Source of the DNA: Stenotrophomonas sp.
GTDB lineage: Bacteria; Pseudomonadota; Gammaproteobacteria; Xanthomonadales; Xanthomonadaceae
Length of the DNA stretch: 8,046 bases
Direction: 5' to 3'
Assembly (NCBI GenBank): GCA_003510825.1
Contig: DOKO01000366.1
Location: 1 to 8,046 of the forward strand
Shown here one piece after another: positions 4,494 to 8,046 of this stretch. Made by a program: the position numbers and the translations under genes. Within the stretch, counting starts at the first letter, position 1. Every line of letters starts with the position of its first letter. The notes under the pieces are model-generated. The model was not told the DNA's origin and ran no database searches. It saw only the letters and a program-made list of their open reading frames with translations.

Positions 4494-5781
4494 GCTCGGC
4501 GGGCTGACCCCTCAAACGGGCCATGACCCCTTCGCCGCCATGCTGGATGATCAGCTCGAGCCCGTAATGGCTGCAGAGTCGCCGCATGATGTCCAGGCCC
4601 AGACCGTTGCCCTCACTGCCATCTCGCTTGTCGAAGGGCCGCGGTTCGGGCCAGTTGCCCAGAAAGGGCGATGTACCCGCCGTGTTATGCACCAGCAGGT
4701 GACCGTCCTGCCATGCAATCAGGACCTCTCCCTGCGCGGTATGCGCGAACGCATTGCCGACCAGATTGGCCAGGACGACGCGCAGGGCCGCCTCGGGCGC
4801 ACGCAGCGCGGCCTCGTTGGGCACGGTCAGCCGCACTTCGACAGGCCGCGCGGCCAGCAACGGAGACTGCTCGATGATCACCCGTTCCAGCAGCGGTACC
4901 AGCTTGACCGGCGGCGCACCGTGGCTGGCGGTTTCTTCGCGTGCCAGCGCCAGCAGCGCCGCGATGGCCTGCTGCAGCTGCAGTGCCGAAAGGCGGATGT
5001 GCTGCACATGCTGGCGGCCACGATCGGACAGTGCTGGCTCGCTGGATAGTTGGCCTGCCGCACTGGAGATGACGCTCAGGGGGGTGCGCAGCTCATGGCT
5101 GGCATCGCGCGTGAATGCCTGTTCGCGGGCAAGGAAGGCAGCGACGCGTGCGGACAACCCATCGAGCGCGCGCGCGAGTACGCCAATCTCGTCATCGTCG
5201 AAACGTGCTGCCAGGCGCATGCCGTGGCCAGGTTCCGGCTGCAGCGCTTCAACCTCTTCGACCAGCACGTAGAGCGAGCGCGTGCTGCGATGGGCGAGCC
5301 ACATGCCAAGAGCAATCGCCGCGATCAAGACCAGCAGTGCCGTGCCGGCCAGCAGCATGACAACCCGGTCGCGGATCGGTCGGACCACCAGTTGCGCGCT
5401 GACCTCCGACACGAGCCACGCAGGTGGCGCGCCGGCCGGAGGATCGATCCGCTTGAGATGGTAGTGCCGCCCATCGACGCCTGCGAACTCCGAGCGCCAG
5501 GGTTCCTTCGCGAACTCGCTGCGTAGATCATCAGGGAAGGTCGAAGGTGAGTCATGCAGCTGGATGGCGGCGTCGGTAGGCGTCCCCCAGTCCCCGTCGT
5601 GCGCGTGGCGGGCAAGCTGGGCCCGCGCTTCACGCTCCAGCTGGGCATTGAAGATGCTGTCTTCCACCACGTACATGAACACCAGCGAATAAGTGCCGAA
5701 CACCATCGCGGTGAACAGCGCGAAGGCGGTGAATGTGGTCACCAGTCGACGGCGCAGGCGCTGGGTTGGTCGCGGCTTCAT
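4489..5781 (-). CDS. HAMP-type sensor histidine kinase
   Basis: A 430-residue inner-membrane kinase with a classic layout. Transmembrane segment 1 is at about 14-38, a periplasmic sensor region of about 100 residues at 39-139, segment 2 at about 140-163, and HAMP at about 164-218. The dimerisation and phosphorylation domain (220-280) has the H-box FTRDASHELRTP with His229. The ATPase domain (about 318-425) has the N-box LANLVGNAFAH (Asn343) and the glycine box GNGLGLDIM (391-399). The first glycine box reads VHNTAG, with Asn366 where most kinases have Asp, a change also seen in active kinases. The periplasmic part has several acidic and aromatic residues but no recognised fold. The start ATG overlaps the stop of the response regulator gene as ATGA, so the two are translationally coupled and form a cognate pair. 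It resembles QseC/PmrB-class kinases broadly, but no specific orthologue is claimed. Confidence 0.95.
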   Translation of the reverse strand: MKPRPTQRLRRRLVTTFTAFALFTAMVFGTYSLVFMYVVEDSIFNAQLEREARAQLARHAHDGDWGTPTDAAIQLHDSPSTFPDDLRSEFAKEPWRSEFAGVDGRHYHLKRIDPPAGAPPAWLVSEVSAQLVVRPIRDRVVMLLAGTALLVLIAAIALGMWLAHRSTRSLYVLVEEVEALQPEPGHGMRLAARFDDDEIGVLARALDGLSARVAAFLAREQAFTRDASHELRTPLSVISSAAGQLSSEPALSDRGRQHVQHIRLSALQLQQAIAALLALAREETASHGAPPVKLVPLLERVIIEQSPLLAARPVEVRLTVPNEAALRAPEAALRVVLANLVGNAFAHTAQGEVLIAWQDGHLLVHNTAGTSPFLGNWPEPRPFDKRDGSEGNGLGLDIMRRLCSHYGLELIIQHGGEGVMARLRGQPAEL

Positions 5782-6467
5782 GGCGAGGCTTCCAGACGGA
5801 AGCCGACGCCGTGGACGGTTCGCAGCATCTCGCCTTCGAACGGCCTGTCCAGTGCCTGCCGCAACAGATACAGGTGCGATCGCAGCGGATCGGAAGGCGG
5901 TGCCTCATCACCCCACAGGCGTTGAACGAGCTCGCTGCGCGTGACCGTTCGCGGCCAGGCCTCGGCCAGCATGAGCAGGATGCTCTGCGGGACCTGTGCC
6001 AGTTCCAGCAGCATTCCGGCACGCCAGGCCTGGCCGCTGCGGCGGTCGATGCTCAACGGTCCAACCTGCAGGAGGTTCGGTTGACCCACGCGATGGCGGC
6101 GGGCGAGGGCGAGACAGCGGGCGAGCAGTTCGGCGTCGTCGAAGGGCTTGACCAGATAGTCATCTGCGCCCGCAGCGAAGCCCTGCAGCTTGTCGCCGAT
6201 CGCATCTCGTGCGGTCAGCATCAGCACCGGGACGTGCCGATCGCTTCGCTCGCGCAGCCGATGGCAGACGGTCGTGCCATCGATGCCGGGCAACCCGATA
6301 TCGAGCAGCAATACATCCGGCGGTGAAGCCAGTGCCAACTGCAGCCCGAGGTGACCTTCAGCGGCAAAATCGACCAGATGGCCATGCGCCTGCAGCATGT
6401 CGATGATGGCCGAGGCCAACGGCAGGTTGTCTTCAATCAACAGCAGGCGCAGGCGCTCGGCGTCCAT
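5778..6467 (-). CDS. OmpR/PhoB-family response regulator
   Basis: A 229-residue DNA-binding regulator. The receiver domain (6-118) has Glu12-Asp13, phosphoacceptor Asp56 in VLLLDIGLPGIDG, Thr85 in LMLTARD and Lys107 in DDYLVKPFD. The winged-helix output domain (about 131-226) carries the typical VTRSELVQRLWG, the recognition region SDPLRSHLYLLRQAL and the closing LRTVHGVGFRLE. The length is standard for the family. It starts 2 bp after the stop of the DJ-1/PfpI-type gene, without a clear ribosome binding site, so coupled translation from that gene is likely. It overlaps the kinase gene by 4 bp. A 17-bp box of OmpR-family spacing lies before the operon (7644-7660), fitting autoregulation. The receiver motif set is complete, so it should accept phosphate from the kinase. 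Confidence 0.95.
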   Translation of the reverse strand: MDAERLRLLLIEDNLPLASAIIDMLQAHGHLVDFAAEGHLGLQLALASPPDVLLLDIGLPGIDGTTVCHRLRERSDRHVPVLMLTARDAIGDKLQGFAAGADDYLVKPFDDAELLARCLALARRHRVGQPNLLQVGPLSIDRRSGQAWRAGMLLELAQVPQSILLMLAEAWPRTVTRSELVQRLWGDEAPPSDPLRSHLYLLRQALDRPFEGEMLRTVHGVGFRLEASP

Positions 6468-6469
6468 GG

Positions 6470-7600
6470 TCAGGGCTGCATGCGGGCCAGGAGAGCGCTA
6501 GCTTCGTCCAGTCCGGGCTGCTTTTCCAGCACAGCCAGTACCTGCGAACGGGCCAGTTCGGTCCGGCCCAGGCGCCAGTGGGCTTCTGCCATCGCGACCT
6601 GCAGCCTCGGTTCGTCCATATGCGGGCTGGCCAACTGCATGATGGACAGCGCGTCGGTGATGGCGCTGGCATCCTTGGCACCCTTCAGCTGGTAGAAGCC
6701 CAGCATGCCGATCAACTCCACGTGATGGTCGGAAGGGCGCTGCGCCAGTTCTCGTGCCGCCTGTCCATCGCGCTGCTGCAGGTGCTGCTCCACCAGCGCC
6801 ATGCTGCGCTCGTCGCGCCATGCCTGGCGCGCCAGTGGCACGCGTCCGCTGGCGCGCACGAAGGCATCGGCCAGCGCGGCGGTCGAGAACGGGTTCTGGC
6901 CAGTCAGCAGGCGTCCATCGACCACGACTTTCGGCATCATCAGCGGTGCCTCCTGCCAGTGTGCGCCCAGCTCGCGCATGCGCGGTTCAAGCTGGAACGC
7001 GAATTCCTTCGCCCAGCGTTTGCCAAACAGGGCTTCTTCCTCTTCCGTGAAACCGGTCATGGCGCGGCCATCCACCATCGCCCGGCCATCGGGAAGGCGA
7101 ACACCTGCCAGCGCGGCCGGGCCATGGCACACCGCCGCGACCAATCCGCCCTGCTGCCAGATGCCGGCAATCGTGGCGTGCAGGGCGGTGTCGACGGGAA
7201 GATCGAACATGGCGCCCTTGCCGCCGATCACCAGGACGCCCTCGTAGTCGCTGGCACGCAGTCGTGCGGTGGGCACGGTCGCGGCCAGCTTGCCCATGGC
7301 CTGCGGATCGGCAAGGACGGCGGCATTGAAAGCCTCGGCGGGGTTGTACTTGTCAGCCTCGACGGCGCCACCTCGCGGACTTGCCACATCAATGTCGAAG
7401 CCGTTCTGCTTGAGGATCAGCCAGGCCTGCGCGAATTCGTCCATCTCGAAACCCGGACGGGTCTTGCCCTGGTCCCGGCCTTCGCTGCTGACCACGAGCA
7501 GCACCCGCGGTGATGCGGCAGACGCGGAAGGGAGGGACATGGCTGCGGGGAGAAGGAGGGCCAACAGGCCGGACAGCAGAGGGCGGTGGAAGCGGTTCAT
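6470..7600 (-). CDS. Exported DJ-1/PfpI-superfamily protein with a helical C-terminal extension
   Basis: A 376-residue protein, annotated in this family as type 1 glutamine amidotransferase-like. Residues 1-29 are a Sec signal peptide (LLSGLLALLLPAA, cleavage near SASA), so it should act in the periplasm or outside. The DJ-1/PfpI domain spans about 31-250: Glu55 in PGFEMDEF is a candidate active-site acid, VLVIGGKGAMFDLP (122-135) is the loop typical of the Hsp31-like branch, and AAVCHGPAAL (155-164) is the nucleophile elbow with Cys158 and His159. DGRLLTGQNPFST (228-240) is also conserved in that branch. Residues 255-376 form an extra alpha-helical part, with one clear TPR-like stretch at about 333-372. 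Family members act as glyoxalases, chaperones or proteases; none can be assigned here. GGAG 8 bp upstream supports the start at 7600. It is the first gene of the operon with the response regulator and kinase, 2 bp before the regulator. Confidence 0.88.
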   Translation of the reverse strand: MNRFHRPLLSGLLALLLPAAMSLPSASAASPRVLLVVSSEGRDQGKTRPGFEMDEFAQAWLILKQNGFDIDVASPRGGAVEADKYNPAEAFNAAVLADPQAMGKLAATVPTARLRASDYEGVLVIGGKGAMFDLPVDTALHATIAGIWQQGGLVAAVCHGPAALAGVRLPDGRAMVDGRAMTGFTEEEEALFGKRWAKEFAFQLEPRMRELGAHWQEAPLMMPKVVVDGRLLTGQNPFSTAALADAFVRASGRVPLARQAWRDERSMALVEQHLQQRDGQAARELAQRPSDHHVELIGMLGFYQLKGAKDASAITDALSIMQLASPHMDEPRLQVAMAEAHWRLGRTELARSQVLAVLEKQPGLDEASALLARMQP

Positions 7601-7608
7601 GCAGGACT

Positions 7609-7612
7609 CTCC
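7609..7612 (-). promoter_or_regulatory. Ribosome binding site of the DJ-1/PfpI-type gene
   Basis: GGAG on the minus strand, 8 bp before the ATG at 7600. It fixes the start at the signal peptide and argues against the long upstream extension of the open frame, which would cover the divergent promoter region and the DUF3228-type gene. Confidence 0.65.
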
Positions 7613-7643
7613 GGGAGATGTACGCGCACTGTGGCCGTCAAAT

Positions 7644-7660
7644 GTGAAGCAGACTTCAAG
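7644..7660 (-). promoter_or_regulatory. 17-bp direct-repeat box upstream of the DJ-1/regulator/kinase operon
   Basis: On the minus strand the box reads CTTGAA-GTCTG-CTTCAC: two six-base half-sites 5 bp apart, an 11-bp period. This is the spacing of PmrA- and QseB-type boxes (CTTAAG-N5-CTTAAG), and the operon encodes an OmpR-family regulator. The same bases also form an inverted repeat, TGAAG-CAGA-CTTCA (7645-7658). It lies 43 bp before the ATG at 7600 and 45 bp before the divergent gene at 7706, so it could serve either side. Confidence 0.4.
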
Positions 7661-7705
7661 CGCATCGACCGTTACCCTGATGACCTGTTCCCGCCCGTGC
7701 ATGCC

Positions 7706-8046
7706 ATGTCCATCGTCCTCACTGAATTCGCCCGTCCCCGCCTGTTTCCGCGCGTGCCGCGCGCCAACACCATCCAGGACATCAGCGCCGAACAGTTCCA
7801 GGCGCACCTCAACGCGTATGCGCCGCTGAAGGTGCTCGACGGCTATGCGCCGTTCTGCAAGCTGTTCGTCTACGAGAACTGGACCAGCACGCGCTGCCTG
7901 ACCGTGCCGGTCACCGAGGCCAACCGCCACCTGCTGCGCAGCGGCTACGAAGCGCGAAACCGCGACGAACTGCCGGTGCTGGTGCGCTGGTTCGAGGGCG
8001 TCGAATCGCCGCGCGCGAGCTACCTGGTGGCGATCCTGTACAGCGC
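7706..8046 (+). CDS. DUF3228-type protein, partial (3' end beyond window)
   Basis: The first 113 codons of a rightward gene that runs off the edge. The peptide starts MSIVLTEFARPRLFPR and contains LDGYAPFCKLFVYENWTS, LTVPVTEANRHLLRSGYEAR and ELPVLVRWFEGVE. I recognise these as the conserved body of the DUF3228 family, small cytoplasmic proteins of unknown function common in xanthomonads; the family call is from memory. Full-length members are about 190 residues, so some 75 residues should lie to the right. The ATG at 7706 gives a natural N-terminus; a GTG at 7697 in frame would add three residues. No Shine-Dalgarno sequence is seen. There is no signal peptide or membrane segment in the visible part. 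It diverges from the DJ-1/PfpI-type gene across 105 bp. Confidence 0.75.
   Translation, partial: MSIVLTEFARPRLFPRVPRANTIQDISAEQFQAHLNAYAPLKVLDGYAPFCKLFVYENWTSTRCLTVPVTEANRHLLRSGYEARNRDELPVLVRWFEGVESPRASYLVAILYS

Noticed and set aside
7673..7678. TACCCT as a -10 box for the DUF3228-type gene
   Set aside because: No acceptable -35 lies 16-19 bp upstream, so it is too weak to list as a promoter.
7601..7930. N-terminal extension of the DJ-1/PfpI-type gene to 7930
   Set aside because: It would place 110 residues before a complete signal peptide, ignore the GGAG at 7609-7612, and run antisense to the DUF3228-type coding sequence.

Overview
The window looks like chromosome of a Stenotrophomonas species, most likely the S. 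maltophilia complex. The base composition is very GC-rich, the genes are dense, and the left edge carries short palindromes that begin with GTAG, the hallmark of the small REP-like (SMAG) repeats of that group. The protein families fit a xanthomonad. This assignment rests on recognition only, with no database search.

Layout. Positions 1-83 hold GTAG-type hairpins. Positions 84-1532 are a leftward pair: metF (methylenetetrahydrofolate reductase) followed by a small exported DUF4124-type protein whose coding sequence contains a 35-bp palindromic repeat read in frame. Positions 1533-1736 are a divergent regulatory region with a candidate metF promoter, a 14-bp palindrome inside that promoter, and a pair of LytTR/AlgR-like direct repeats facing the rightward operon. 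Positions 1737-4482 are a rightward operon: an exported alpha/beta hydrolase, a four-helix membrane histidine kinase of the LytS/AlgZ type, and a LytTR response regulator whose start overlaps the kinase gene.

Positions 4489-7600 are a leftward operon that meets the first tail to tail, with only 6 bp between the stop codons. In transcription order it encodes an exported DJ-1/PfpI-superfamily protein with an extra helical C-terminal part, an OmpR-family response regulator and a HAMP-type sensor histidine kinase. The regulator and kinase genes overlap by an ATGA. Positions 7601-7705 are a second divergent regulatory region with a 17-bp box of the spacing used by OmpR-family regulators. From 7706 a rightward gene of the DUF3228 type runs off the right edge.

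How the parts may work together. The core is two complete two-component systems of unrelated families, arranged as mirror images. Each is headed by a predicted exported enzyme, and each has a plausible operator for its own regulator class upstream of the operon. A reasonable inference is that each exported enzyme belongs to the response its two-component system controls, either as output or by modifying the signal. The sequence does not name the signals. No tRNA, rRNA, CRISPR array, transposase or phage gene was seen.
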